DNA of 10,122 nucleotides from Bacteroidales bacterium (GTDB lineage Bacteria > Bacteroidota > Bacteroidia > Bacteroidales > UBA7960): contig SLPR01000400.1 of NCBI GenBank assembly GCA_007131895.1, positions 1 through 10,122 of the forward strand, in the 5' to 3' direction. Positions 1 through 7,608 of the stretch are shown in pieces. The notes below the pieces were generated by a model, which did no database searches, was not told the origin of the DNA, and worked only from the letters and a program-made list of their open reading frames with translations. Within the stretch, counting starts at the first letter, position 1. Each line of letters begins with the position of its first letter. The translations under genes were made by a program, and so were the position numbers.

Positions 1-340
1 GGGCACTCAGTTCAATGAATTTCAAATCCGCTGCACGACCTTTGCCCACACCGTAGGTTTTGGTGGGTGTGTTTACACTCATGAAAATCATTTCTGATTC
101 TTCAATGGCCTTGTCAATATCGGTGCTGAAAAAAAGGTTTCTGCCTCTGGCTTCCTTTACTACTTCCAAAAGGCCGGGTTCGTAAATGGGTAAGGCGTCG
201 GTTTGCCAGGCTGCAATTCTTTCGGCATTGATATCTACCACTGTAACCCTGATGTCAGGGCATTTCTGAGCAATAACTGCCATGGTGGGACCTCCCACAT
301 AACCGGCTCCTATACAGCAGATGTTTTTTATTTTTGTCAT
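1..340 (-). CDS. ugd: UDP-glucose 6-dehydrogenase, N-terminal part (truncated by window edge)
   Basis: Translating the reverse complement from the ATG at 340-338 gives 113 open residues running off the left edge, so only the N-terminal NAD-binding part is visible. The enzyme oxidises UDP-glucose to UDP-glucuronate with two NAD+ in the cytoplasm, supplying precursor for capsule, exopolysaccharide or other glycans. Visible signatures are the Rossmann loop GAGYVG at residues 11-16, the acidic end of beta-2 in VVDIN (Asp36, which binds the adenosine ribose), the LPIYEPGL segment at 50-57, and the SVNTPTKTYGVGKGRAADLK region at 88-107. The ICCIGAGYVGGPT opening and the TKTYGxGKGRAADL stretch are characteristic of the animal-like UGDH type rather than the shorter E. 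coli Ugd type; this rests on remembered family sequence. The start is the only ATG fitting the family N-terminus. The leader is A/T-rich with no clear ribosome binding site. It probably has its own promoter around 437-468. Confidence 0.93.
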   Translation of the reverse strand, partial: MTKIKNICCIGAGYVGGPTMAVIAQKCPDIRVTVVDINAERIAAWQTDALPIYEPGLLEVVKEARGRNLFFSTDIDKAIEESEMIFMSVNTPTKTYGVGKGRAADLKFIELSA

Positions 341-436
341 AGAAAATACTGAATATTAATTTTGTGTGATAAAAGAAAAAATATGCATTAAAACAGCCCT
401 TTTTCGTGGATTCTTTTCTGCATATGTTTGTTTGTT

Positions 437-468
437 CAAAGTTAGAATAAAAATCCGGAGTAAAGAAA
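437..468 (-). promoter_or_regulatory. Candidate Bacteroidota-type promoter for the UDP-glucose dehydrogenase gene
   Basis: On the minus strand, 444-437 reads TAACTTTG, an exact match to the TAnnTTTG -7 consensus of the Bacteroidota primary sigma factor. Twenty bases upstream, 468-465 reads TTTC, one base off the TTTG -33 element. Transcription would start near 430, leaving a leader of about 90 nt before the ATG at 340. The match is by eye, and in A/T-rich DNA such an octamer can occur by chance. Confidence 0.4.
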
Positions 469-518
469 GCTTTGGCTTTTCGTCTTTTCAGTTTTGAATA
501 TCTTTTCCAAAGATAAGA

Positions 519-549
519 GGGCGAAACAAGTCCATTACAAGTTTCGCCC
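519..549 (-). terminator. Hairpin downstream of the M20 peptidase gene, possible terminator
   Basis: A perfect 9-bp inverted repeat (GGGCGAAAC at 519-527, GTTTCGCCC at 541-549) encloses a 13-base loop, beginning about 29 bases after the peptidase stop codon. On the minus strand it is followed by the T-rich but interrupted stretch TCTTATCTTTGG. The G+C-rich stem in A/T-rich surroundings and its placement between two minus-strand genes favour a terminator, but the absence of a continuous T-tract makes termination uncertain. Confidence 0.5.
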
Positions 550-577
550 CCAGGTTTACAATTTCCTTGAGAAATAC

Positions 578-1948
578 TTATTTCTGCATCTCACTAAAAT
601 ATTTGTAGAAGTAAGGAATGGTTTCAATCCCTTTGCGAAACTGCTCAAGCGAATAGTTTTCGTTGGGCGAGTGGATGGCATCAGAGTCAAGTCCAAATCC
701 CATAAGGATGGACTTAAGGCCCAGTACCTTTTCAAACAGAGAAATGATGGGAATACTACCGCCGCTTCTTACGGGTATGGGTTTAATTCCGTAGGTGGTT
801 TCAAAAGCTTTGGAGGCAGCCTGATAGGCAATGGTATCGGTGGGAGAAACATAACCTTCTCCTCCATGCAGAAACTCTACCTTAACGCTAACCGATTCGG
901 GTGCAATAGATTCAAAATACTTTTTGAAAAGCTGTTCGATTTTTTTCGACTCCTGATGCGGTACCAGCCTCATGCTGATTTTTGCACTGGCTTTGGAAGG
1001 CAGGATGGTTTTGGCTCCCGGTTCGGTATAGCCACCCCAGATGCCGTTTACATCAAGACTGGGTCGGATTCCGGTACGCTCCATGGTGGAATACCCTTTT
1101 TCTCCGGCTTCTTTTTTGAGGTTGATGCCTTTTTTAAAAGCTTCCAGGTTAAATGGTGCGCGAGCCATTTCTTCTCTTTCTTCGCGGCTGAGTTCTTCCA
1201 CGTCATCATAAAAACCGGGAATGGTAATGTGATTGTTTTCGTCGCGCAGTTGGGCGATCATCTCACAGAGCACGTTCAGCGGGTTGTCTACGGCTCCTCC
1301 GTACAATCCGGAATGGAGATCATGGCTTGGCCCTGTCACTTCCACCTCCATGTATGCCAAACCGCGCAGGCCGGTGGTTATGGATGGTGTATCGGGAGAA
1401 AGCATGGATGTGTCTGAAACAAGAATTACATCTGCCGAAAGCTTTTCTTTATGGGCTTTGCAGAAGTTTTCCAGGCTGGGTGACCCAATTTCCTCTTCTC
1501 CTTCAATCATAAACTTTACGTTGCAGGGGAGCTGGTTGGTTTTCAGCATATATTCAAAAGCCTTGAAGTGCATAAACATCTGCCCCTTGTCATCATTGGC
1601 TCCACGGGCATAGATTTTTCCGTCACGTACTTCTGGTTCGAAAGGGGGGCTTTTCCATAAATCAAAAGGCTCAGCCGGTTGAACGTCATAATGGCCGTAA
1701 ATCATAACCGTAGGCAAAGAGGCATCAAGAATTTTTTCACCATACACTACAGGGTGTCCTTCTGTTTCCATCACTTCAGCATGGTCAGCGCCGTCTTTCA
1801 GGAGTTTTTCTTTTACCCATTCAGCTGCTGCATACATGTGTTCCTTGTGATCTTCTTTGGAGCTTACCGATGGGATTCTTATCAGTTCAAACAATTCGTC
1901 AAGAAAACGATCCTGGTTTTCTTCAATATACTTCTTTAAGTCATGCAT
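578..1948 (-). CDS. M20-family metallopeptidase (carnosinase / non-specific dipeptidase-like)
   Basis: This 456-residue protein is full length for the family and has no signal peptide or membrane segment, so it should be cytoplasmic. It is expected to hydrolyse dipeptides using two metal ions, usually Zn or Mn. The metal and catalytic set of the clan MH/M20 fold is complete: His86 and catalytic Asp88 in GHYDVQP, bridging Asp119 in GANDDKG, general base Glu152 and ligand Glu153 in EGEEEIGS, Asp179 in VSDTS, and His426 in DAIHSPNE. His212 in HDLHSG matches the histidine donated across the dimer interface in the lid domain, which spans roughly residues 195-330. Family assignment and residue roles come from knowledge of M20 enzymes; the exact substrate cannot be read from the sequence. 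The ATG at 1948-1946 fits the family N-terminus; the leader is A/T-rich without a strong Shine-Dalgarno sequence. It is divergent from the kinase genes, and a hairpin follows its stop. A DapE/ArgE-like deacylase is a less likely alternative. Confidence 0.95.
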   Translation of the reverse strand: MHDLKKYIEENQDRFLDELFELIRIPSVSSKEDHKEHMYAAAEWVKEKLLKDGADHAEVMETEGHPVVYGEKILDASLPTVMIYGHYDVQPAEPFDLWKSPPFEPEVRDGKIYARGANDDKGQMFMHFKAFEYMLKTNQLPCNVKFMIEGEEEIGSPSLENFCKAHKEKLSADVILVSDTSMLSPDTPSITTGLRGLAYMEVEVTGPSHDLHSGLYGGAVDNPLNVLCEMIAQLRDENNHITIPGFYDDVEELSREEREEMARAPFNLEAFKKGINLKKEAGEKGYSTMERTGIRPSLDVNGIWGGYTEPGAKTILPSKASAKISMRLVPHQESKKIEQLFKKYFESIAPESVSVKVEFLHGGEGYVSPTDTIAYQAASKAFETTYGIKPIPVRSGGSIPIISLFEKVLGLKSILMGFGLDSDAIHSPNENYSLEQFRKGIETIPYFYKYFSEMQK

Positions 1949-1997
1949 AAAATAAGGTTTTTAAATTTGTATTTTGATGGGGTTGAATTGAAAAATC

Positions 1998-2009
1998 GCA
2001 ATTAATTGC
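1998..2009. promoter_or_regulatory. 12-bp perfect palindrome in the peptidase leader
   Basis: GCAATTAATTGC is identical to its own reverse complement. It lies in the divergent intergenic region, within the predicted 5' leader of the peptidase about 50 bases before its ATG. It could be an operator half-site pair for a dimeric regulator, but no second copy was noticed and A/T-rich palindromes arise by chance. Confidence 0.22.
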
Positions 2010-2064
2010 AGGCCTATGTACCTGTGGTTTCGAAAAAATTGTTAAGTTTACACGAGTATTGAAG

Positions 2065-2095
2065 CAAACCTACATATTTTTTTACAAATAACAGA
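2065..2095 (-). promoter_or_regulatory. Candidate promoter for the M20 peptidase gene
   Basis: The minus strand reads TAGGTTTG at 2072-2065, an exact TAnnTTTG -7 match. TCTG at 2095-2092 stands 19 bases upstream in the position of the -33 TTTG element (one mismatch). Transcription would begin near 2058, giving a leader of about 110 nt. The -7 octamer overlaps one arm of a 9-bp inverted repeat (2067-2075 with 2123-2131) whose other arm lies in the candidate divergent promoter. Confidence 0.38.
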
Positions 2096-2100
2096 ATGCC

Positions 2101-2133
2101 TCTGATATAAATTCTTTAACAGATGTAGGTTGG
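2101..2133 (+). promoter_or_regulatory. Candidate promoter for the kinase genes
   Basis: TAGGTTGG at 2126-2133 matches the TAnnTTTG -7 element with one mismatch, and TCTG at 2101-2104 lies 21 bases upstream as a weak -33 element. The arrangement mirrors the candidate peptidase promoter on the other strand. An alternative -7 element is TGCCTTTG at 2154-2161, with TTGG at 2130-2133 upstream. Neither is a perfect match, so the choice is uncertain. Confidence 0.25.
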
Positions 2134-2213
2134 TTGTAGTTAAATTGGGTAAGTGCCTTTGCCTTAATCGTATTCAGTGCGCTGTAAGTACAAGCAATCA
2201 AAAGGGATAGGTT

Positions 2214-5075
2214 ATGTGGAAAACGTTGTTAAATAGCAGAGAAAAACCAGAGCGGCTCATAACCCTCGTTTACATAATTCTGGGCAGCTTGTGGATTTTG
2301 TTTTCCGACAGGCTTGCTCTTTTGCTTTTTGAGGACCCCGTTACACTAACCAGGGTGCAAACCTGGAAGGGATGGGTTTATGTGATAGGTAGTGGTTTGC
2401 TGATATATGTAATGCTCAGGTTCGTATTGATCAGCCTGCGCAGCACAGAAAAGGATTTGCGCAAGACAGAAGCCATGCAGCAGGAGTTTCTTGACCAGCA
2501 TTACCAGCCACTGTGGAAAACAGACGAACAAGGAAAATGTCTGTTCAGTAACAAGAAATGGCTGGAGTTTTCCGGCAGTCCTGTTGACAGAACCAAACCA
2601 TTTGCCTGGCTCGATAAGGTTCACCCTCATGATAAGCCCCATTGCATTGACAAATTTACCAACGGATATTTGAACAAATCCCAGTTTGAGCTCGAATACC
2701 GTATGTTAACCAAAGATGAAACGTATCATTGGGTGCAGGTAAATGCGATACCCCTTCAGACTATTTCGGGCAACTCTCTGGGGTTTAATTGCTTCCTGGT
2801 TGACATCGAAGAAAAAAAAAGGCTGCAGGAGCGGTACATGCAGAGCTCACGCAGGTACGGGTATCTTTTTGCCAATAACCCCAGTCCTATGTTTGTTTAT
2901 GATACACAGGACCTGCGGATTATGGAAGCCAACAAAGCAGCCATTGCCCTTTATGGATTTTCGGAAAAAGAGTTTTTGAGCCTGAGCATCATTGATTTGA
3001 GACCTGCTTCCGAAATACCCTTGCTTATGGAGCATATGTCGGAGCCATTGCCTGATTTTCACAGAAGTAGCGGATGGGTGCATAAAAAGAAAAACGGACA
3101 ACTCTTTGATGTGGAAGTTTCGGGACATTCGTTGCCTTTGCAGAACAATCGCAGTATGAGGATGGTGATAGTCCGCGATATTACTGAGCAGATTCAGGCC
3201 TTCCGCTCGGCCAAAGAGGGCGAAAGACGGTTTCAATCCATTTTTAATTACAGCCCCCAGGGAGCAGTGATTTGCTCTCCAAAGCTTGATATCACAGATA
3301 TTAACCCTGCAGGGTGTAATTTGCTGGATGTAGACAAATCAAGTGCGTTGAAAATGTCGCTTCTCGATATTGTTGATTCTACTTCTGACCCTGTTACCTT
3401 GAGTTTTACAGAAAAACTAAGAAAAGGAAACCAGGTGTTGGGTGAGGCCAATCTGTTGCGATCAGGATGTATCCCTTTCAGAGCCAGCTTCAACGGTATC
3501 AGCTTCAATGAGAATGGAGAAATGAAAATCTACTTCTCCTTTACTGATATCGATGAAAAGCACCGAATGCAAATAGCCCTGGAAGAGTCGGAAAGGATCA
3601 ATGCCACACTGGTAACCAATCTCCCCGGAATGGTATACAGATGCAGGCATGATGAAGCCTGGACCATGATATTTGTGAGTTTTGGTGTGGAAGAACTTAC
3701 CGGTTACCAAACCCATGAGATTTTGCACAACAGCTCCATCAGTTATAATGAAATTATCCACCCCGAAGACAGAGATGCAATAAGAAAAGTGGTAGAAAGC
3801 AGTCTCAGGAATAACCAGAGTTTTGACTATCAATACAGGATTGTTTCACGTGATGGCACTGTAAAATGGGTGCGCGAGCAGGCAAAAGGTATCTGCGATT
3901 TGTCGGGTGAACTGATGTACATCGAGGGCTTTGTAATGGATATTACCCGTGAAAAAAAAGCCTTGCAGGAAGTGGAATTCCAGTCCCATTTCCTGGGACT
4001 TATTATCGATAATATCCCCTTTCCCCTGTTTTATAAGGATGTGAATGGCGTATATGGCGGTTGCAATAAATACTTCTGCGAATACCTGGGAAAGGAGAAG
4101 GAGCAGATTGTTGGTCATTCTGTTTTTGATCTTTTTGAAGAGCAGCAGGCCATGGTGTTTTTCGAAAAGGATAAAGCTTTGATGGAAAAAGGAGATACCC
4201 AGGTTTATGAGACGCATATCGAGTATCCTGACGGAAGAACCATGGACGCCTTTTTTTATAAGTCTGTGTTTCATAACCTGGAAAATGAACCCATGGGCAT
4301 CATCGGAGTATATTTTGATATTACTCAAAGGGTTGAAGCCGAGACTGTAATAAAAAAACAGCTTGAAGAACTTTCCAGAATAAATTCTGAGCTGGAGAGG
4401 TTTTCTTATACCGTTTCACATGATTTGCGCAGTCCGCTGGTTACTATAAAGGGGTTTCTGGGGCTGCTCAGAGAGGATATTGAAGAAATGAATCATGAAC
4501 AAGTCAATGAAGACATCCTGAGAATTGAGAACGCCACCGATAAAATGCAGCATCTTTTGGAGGATTTACTTAAATTGTCCCGATTGGGCAAAGTAGTTGA
4601 ACAAAACGAGGAATTCTCCATGACAGAACCTGCCAAAGAAGCGCATGAATTGCTTTTTGGCTTGCTTAAGGGAAAGAAATGCGGAGTGTATATACAGTCG
4701 GATATGCCGGTTGTAGTGGCCGGCAAGTCGCGTATCAGGGAGTTGTATCAGAACCTGATGGAAAATGCCGTGAAATTTTCTGTTCACCAGCAAAACCCTG
4801 CCATAAAAGTGTATTGGCGTAAGCAGGAGGCTGAGAATGTCTTTTGCGTTCAGGACAATGGGATGGGAATTGATCCCAGGTATCACGAGAAGATTTTTGG
4901 ATTGTTTGATAAGCTTGATAGCAACAGCCCCGGAACCGGGTTGGGTTTGTCTCTGGTAAAAAGGATTGTGGAAAATCATAATGGGCGCATATGGGTAGAA
5001 TCTGAAGGAAACAATTCCGGGTCAACTTTTTGTTTTACCCTGGGTTCACAACAAAAATCAGATAAAAAGAACTAA
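2214..5075 (+). CDS. Membrane-anchored five-PAS sensor histidine kinase without receiver
   Basis: The 953-residue protein begins with two membrane segments (about 15-31 and 54-75) joined by a loop of only some 22 residues, containing the SDR...D...QTWKGW pattern common at the N-terminus of many bacterial PAS signalling proteins. PAS/PAC units follow at roughly 90-200, 212-328, 335-450, 455-580 and 592-705; the fourth has the clearest PAS_3/PAC pattern (IHPEDR at 515-520, SRDGTVKWVRE at 545-555). The transmitter has HisKA at 722-791 with phospho-acceptor His736 in VSHDLRSPL, then a HATPase with N-box Asn851 (QNLMENAVKF), G1 DNGMGI 881-886, F-box KIFGLF and G2 GTGLGL 907-912. All motifs needed for autophosphorylation are present. 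With such a short external loop, sensing most likely happens in the cytoplasmic PAS domains; the ligand is unknown. There is no receiver, Hpt or output domain, so the phosphate must go to another protein. The purine-rich AAAGGGATAGG just before the ATG supports this start. The hybrid kinase gene follows after 76 bp. Confidence 0.95.
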   Translation: MWKTLLNSREKPERLITLVYIILGSLWILFSDRLALLLFEDPVTLTRVQTWKGWVYVIGSGLLIYVMLRFVLISLRSTEKDLRKTEAMQQEFLDQHYQPLWKTDEQGKCLFSNKKWLEFSGSPVDRTKPFAWLDKVHPHDKPHCIDKFTNGYLNKSQFELEYRMLTKDETYHWVQVNAIPLQTISGNSLGFNCFLVDIEEKKRLQERYMQSSRRYGYLFANNPSPMFVYDTQDLRIMEANKAAIALYGFSEKEFLSLSIIDLRPASEIPLLMEHMSEPLPDFHRSSGWVHKKKNGQLFDVEVSGHSLPLQNNRSMRMVIVRDITEQIQAFRSAKEGERRFQSIFNYSPQGAVICSPKLDITDINPAGCNLLDVDKSSALKMSLLDIVDSTSDPVTLSFTEKLRKGNQVLGEANLLRSGCIPFRASFNGISFNENGEMKIYFSFTDIDEKHRMQIALEESERINATLVTNLPGMVYRCRHDEAWTMIFVSFGVEELTGYQTHEILHNSSISYNEIIHPEDRDAIRKVVESSLRNNQSFDYQYRIVSRDGTVKWVREQAKGICDLSGELMYIEGFVMDITREKKALQEVEFQSHFLGLIIDNIPFPLFYKDVNGVYGGCNKYFCEYLGKEKEQIVGHSVFDLFEEQQAMVFFEKDKALMEKGDTQVYETHIEYPDGRTMDAFFYKSVFHNLENEPMGIIGVYFDITQRVEAETVIKKQLEELSRINSELERFSYTVSHDLRSPLVTIKGFLGLLREDIEEMNHEQVNEDILRIENATDKMQHLLEDLLKLSRLGKVVEQNEEFSMTEPAKEAHELLFGLLKGKKCGVYIQSDMPVVVAGKSRIRELYQNLMENAVKFSVHQQNPAIKVYWRKQEAENVFCVQDNGMGIDPRYHEKIFGLFDKLDSNSPGTGLGLSLVKRIVENHNGRIWVESEGNNSGSTFCFTLGSQQKSDKKN

Positions 5076-5151
5076 TTTTATTTTATGTTTAGCAACTGTT
5101 TTTCAATTAAAGAATTTACATTATTGCAGAAAATCCGACTTCAACCAGATA

Positions 5152-7491
5152 ATGACTGATATTCAAATTTTACTTTTCGATCAAAATACCGGGTATGCCA
5201 GTTTGATTCAAAAATCATTCAGGGATCAGGGTTTTAATCTTCAGCTTCAACTTCAGGATTCCTTTCAGAAATCTTCCTTTTCATTCAATGGGATTGAGAA
5301 GCCAGATATGATTTTTTACACGGTTGCAGAACCTGCAGATGCTTTCGCGGAACAGCTTCTCAAGACGGTGGCGGATAGTATTCCTGTGGTTTTTCTTGTG
5401 GAGCCCGAAACGGTTTCCATGGGTGTTGAACTGGTAAAAAAGGGCGGGATGGAATATGTGTTAAAATCTGAGCATAGCATGCAACACCTGCCTGCCAGGG
5501 TATTTTATTTGCTGCGTGTGTGGGATAAAAAATTTGCCCGGCAACAGGCGGAGGTAAAACTGCTGGAGTCTGAGGACAAATATCGCAGGGTGACCGAAAA
5601 TATCAATGATGTGGTTTGGGAGATGGATGCAGAAATGAAGAGATTTTCGTTTATCAGCGAATCTGTAAGACGTTTTCTCGGGTACTCACCCACGGAGTTT
5701 TTGCGTTTAGCTCCAGCCTCTGTGATGCACCCTTCTTCCATTGGTATTCTGGAGAAAGAGCGGAAAAGGATTGTCAGCAGCATTAAAAAAGGTGAAAACC
5801 CTGAGGATATTCAGTTCCTGCATGAAGTTCTGTTCATTCATAAAAAGGGTCATACCCAATGGGGCGAGATAAGAGGTTTCCTGGTGCTGGACAACACCCG
5901 TAAAATTGTTGCTGTCAGTGGTATCGTAAGGGATATTACCTGTCAAAAGCTGGCACAGGAAAACCTGGAAATTCATGAGGCTTTTTCTGAAACCCTCATT
6001 CGTGAAGCTCCTATGGCCATTGTTATCCTTGACAATAATGATCGTATTAAGCAAATCAATAATCACTTTACCCAATTATTTGGGTATACCCATGAGGAGG
6101 CTCAAGGACGTTTAGTAAACGACCTTATCGTTCCTGATAACCTGAAAGAGCAGGGAAATGAACTTACCCGGATGGCAGCAAACGGAGAGCTTATTAATAC
6201 CGAAACCATCAGATGCACAAAAAAGGGTAAGCTTGTAGATATAGAAATCATTGGTAAACCTGTGATGTTGAATGATTCCAAAATTGGCGTGTTTGGAATT
6301 TATAAGGATATTTCGCAGAGAAAGAAAATTGAGGTGACCACACGGGTAGCTGAAATAAAACAGCAATTCCTTGCCAATATGAGTCATGAGATTCGTACGC
6401 CTATGACAGGTATTCTTGGTATGATTGACCTTCTGAAAAATACCAGCCTCAACGCACAGCAATTGTTTTTTGTAGATATTATCAAAAAGTCATCCGACGG
6501 TTTATTGCATATCGTAAATGACATTCTTGACCTCTCTAAAATCGAAGCTGGAAAACTGATCATACGCAAAAAAAACTACAATCTGAGAGAATCAGCAGAT
6601 GTTCTGTATAGTTTGTTTAAAGCCCTTGCCAGTCAGAAGGGTCTTGATTTTTACCTCGATATAGACCCGGAGCTTCCCTCTTATATCAACGCCGATGAAA
6701 ACAGAATCAACCAGATTGTAACCAACCTGCTTTCCAATGCGGTGAAATTTACTTCGCACGGAACTGTAAGGCTGAAATATGAACTGCTTGAGAAAACGAA
6801 TTCCGACTGTTTGGTCCGTATTAGTGTGAAAGATACAGGAATCGGTATCGGTGAAGCAGGAAAGAAAAAGCTTTTTAAAATATTTTCTCAACTGGAGACT
6901 TCTGACACGCGCAATTTTGACGGGGCCGGCCTGGGACTATCTATTTCCAGAAGGTTGGCCGAGCTCATGGATGCCAAAATTGAAGTAACCAGTATGATAG
7001 GCAAAGGCAGTACCTTCAACCTGACGCTGAAGGTTAAGAATTGTGATGATGTTCCAGCTGAAGTTTCACTGGCGGAGGGTTGTGAACAGGCTTTGGTAAT
7101 GGAGCCTGGGTTAAATATATTGCTTACTGAAGATAAAAGGACCAATCAAATGGTTATCTCCATGATGCTGGGGGAGATTGGCTGCAATGTTGAAGTGGCT
7201 TCCAACGGGAAGGAGGCACTGGAGGTAATTGTGCCGGGGAAATTTGATTTCGTTTTTATGGATATTCAGATGCCTGTAATGGATGGACTTACTGCTGTAG
7301 AAGAGCTGAGAAAAATGTACGCAATAGAAGAGCTTCCCATAATTATTGGCCTCAGCGCCAAAGCCATGGAAGGCGATGCTGAATATTTTATTGCACAGGG
7401 AATGGATGACTATCTGACCAAGCCTGTTACCACTGAGATTCTAAGGGATTGCATCGCTAAGTGGGTGCACAGAAAATCCCGGAGACTCTAA
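5152..7491 (+). CDS. Hybrid sensor histidine kinase: pseudo-receiver, two PAS, HisKA, HATPase, receiver
   Basis: This 779-residue protein has no membrane segment, so it is predicted cytoplasmic. Residues 4-125 resemble a receiver fold (ILLFDQN start, VLKS with Lys105), but the phospho-acceptor position is Thr57 in DMIFYTVAEP, the acidic pair is reduced to Asp10-Gln11, and the usual Thr/Ser is Val83: a pseudo-receiver that should not be phosphorylated. PAS domains follow at about 138-268 and 275-392. HisKA (398-468) carries His412 in NMSHEIRTPMTG. The HATPase (about 513-626) has N-box Asn529, G1 DTGIGI 561-566, F-box KLFKIF and G2 GAGLGL 591-596. The C-terminal receiver (654-772) is intact, with Glu660-Asp661, phospho-acceptor Asp704 in FMDIQMP, Ser735 and Lys757. 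It should autophosphorylate and pass phosphate internally to Asp704, then to an Hpt protein not found here. The 76-bp gap after the five-PAS kinase, same strand and lack of a convincing promoter suggest one operon. No Shine-Dalgarno sequence is seen; the ATG begins the receiver-like fold directly. Confidence 0.95.
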   Translation: MTDIQILLFDQNTGYASLIQKSFRDQGFNLQLQLQDSFQKSSFSFNGIEKPDMIFYTVAEPADAFAEQLLKTVADSIPVVFLVEPETVSMGVELVKKGGMEYVLKSEHSMQHLPARVFYLLRVWDKKFARQQAEVKLLESEDKYRRVTENINDVVWEMDAEMKRFSFISESVRRFLGYSPTEFLRLAPASVMHPSSIGILEKERKRIVSSIKKGENPEDIQFLHEVLFIHKKGHTQWGEIRGFLVLDNTRKIVAVSGIVRDITCQKLAQENLEIHEAFSETLIREAPMAIVILDNNDRIKQINNHFTQLFGYTHEEAQGRLVNDLIVPDNLKEQGNELTRMAANGELINTETIRCTKKGKLVDIEIIGKPVMLNDSKIGVFGIYKDISQRKKIEVTTRVAEIKQQFLANMSHEIRTPMTGILGMIDLLKNTSLNAQQLFFVDIIKKSSDGLLHIVNDILDLSKIEAGKLIIRKKNYNLRESADVLYSLFKALASQKGLDFYLDIDPELPSYINADENRINQIVTNLLSNAVKFTSHGTVRLKYELLEKTNSDCLVRISVKDTGIGIGEAGKKKLFKIFSQLETSDTRNFDGAGLGLSISRRLAELMDAKIEVTSMIGKGSTFNLTLKVKNCDDVPAEVSLAEGCEQALVMEPGLNILLTEDKRTNQMVISMMLGEIGCNVEVASNGKEALEVIVPGKFDFVFMDIQMPVMDGLTAVEELRKMYAIEELPIIIGLSAKAMEGDAEYFIAQGMDDYLTKPVTTEILRDCIAKWVHRKSRRL

Positions 7492-7552
7492 AAACAGGGT
7501 CTCTGAATGGGGTAAGGATGGTGCAGGCAGCATAATAACCCACTCAGAGACC
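7490..7552 (-). terminator. Intrinsic terminator of the GH13 gene, in the convergent gap
   Basis: GGTCTCTGA at 7498-7506 pairs perfectly with TCAGAGACC at 7544-7552, and pairing continues inward with two mismatches (TGGGGTA at 7508-7514 against TAACCCA at 7536-7542) and then a short inner stem capped near 7524-7527. Read on the minus strand, the hairpin is followed by CTGTTTTT, a T-tract at 7494-7490, so it fits an intrinsic terminator for the amylase-family gene, whose stop is 57 bases upstream. On the plus strand no T-tract follows, so termination of the kinase transcript there is less certain. The T-tract overlaps the hybrid kinase stop codon (7489-7491). Confidence 0.65.
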
Positions 7553-7608
7553 GGAAACATCCTGTCATTCCTTATCAGGGAAAAAATAATATTGTGCTCT
7601 ATCTATTG

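Noticed and set aside
466..479. Small hairpin AAAGC-TTTG-GCTTT followed by T-rich sequence, possible terminator
   Set aside because: The stem is only 5 bp and A/T-rich, and no plus-strand gene ends upstream of it.
494..1417. A 307-codon open frame on the plus strand opposite the M20 peptidase gene
   Set aside because: Its translation has no recognisable domain, and it lies almost wholly antisense to a gene with a complete set of M20 metal ligands. It is a shadow of that gene.
2812..2820. A run of nine A residues in the five-PAS kinase gene (and one of eight near 3952-3959), possible slippage or frameshift site
   Set aside because: The reading frame continues intact through both, encoding Lys-rich linkers after PAC motifs; the alternative frames end soon after and encode nothing recognisable.
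5084..5091. TATGTTTA as a -7 promoter element for the hybrid kinase gene
   Set aside because: It has one mismatch and no TTTG-like -33 element at the proper distance; co-transcription from upstream is the simpler reading.
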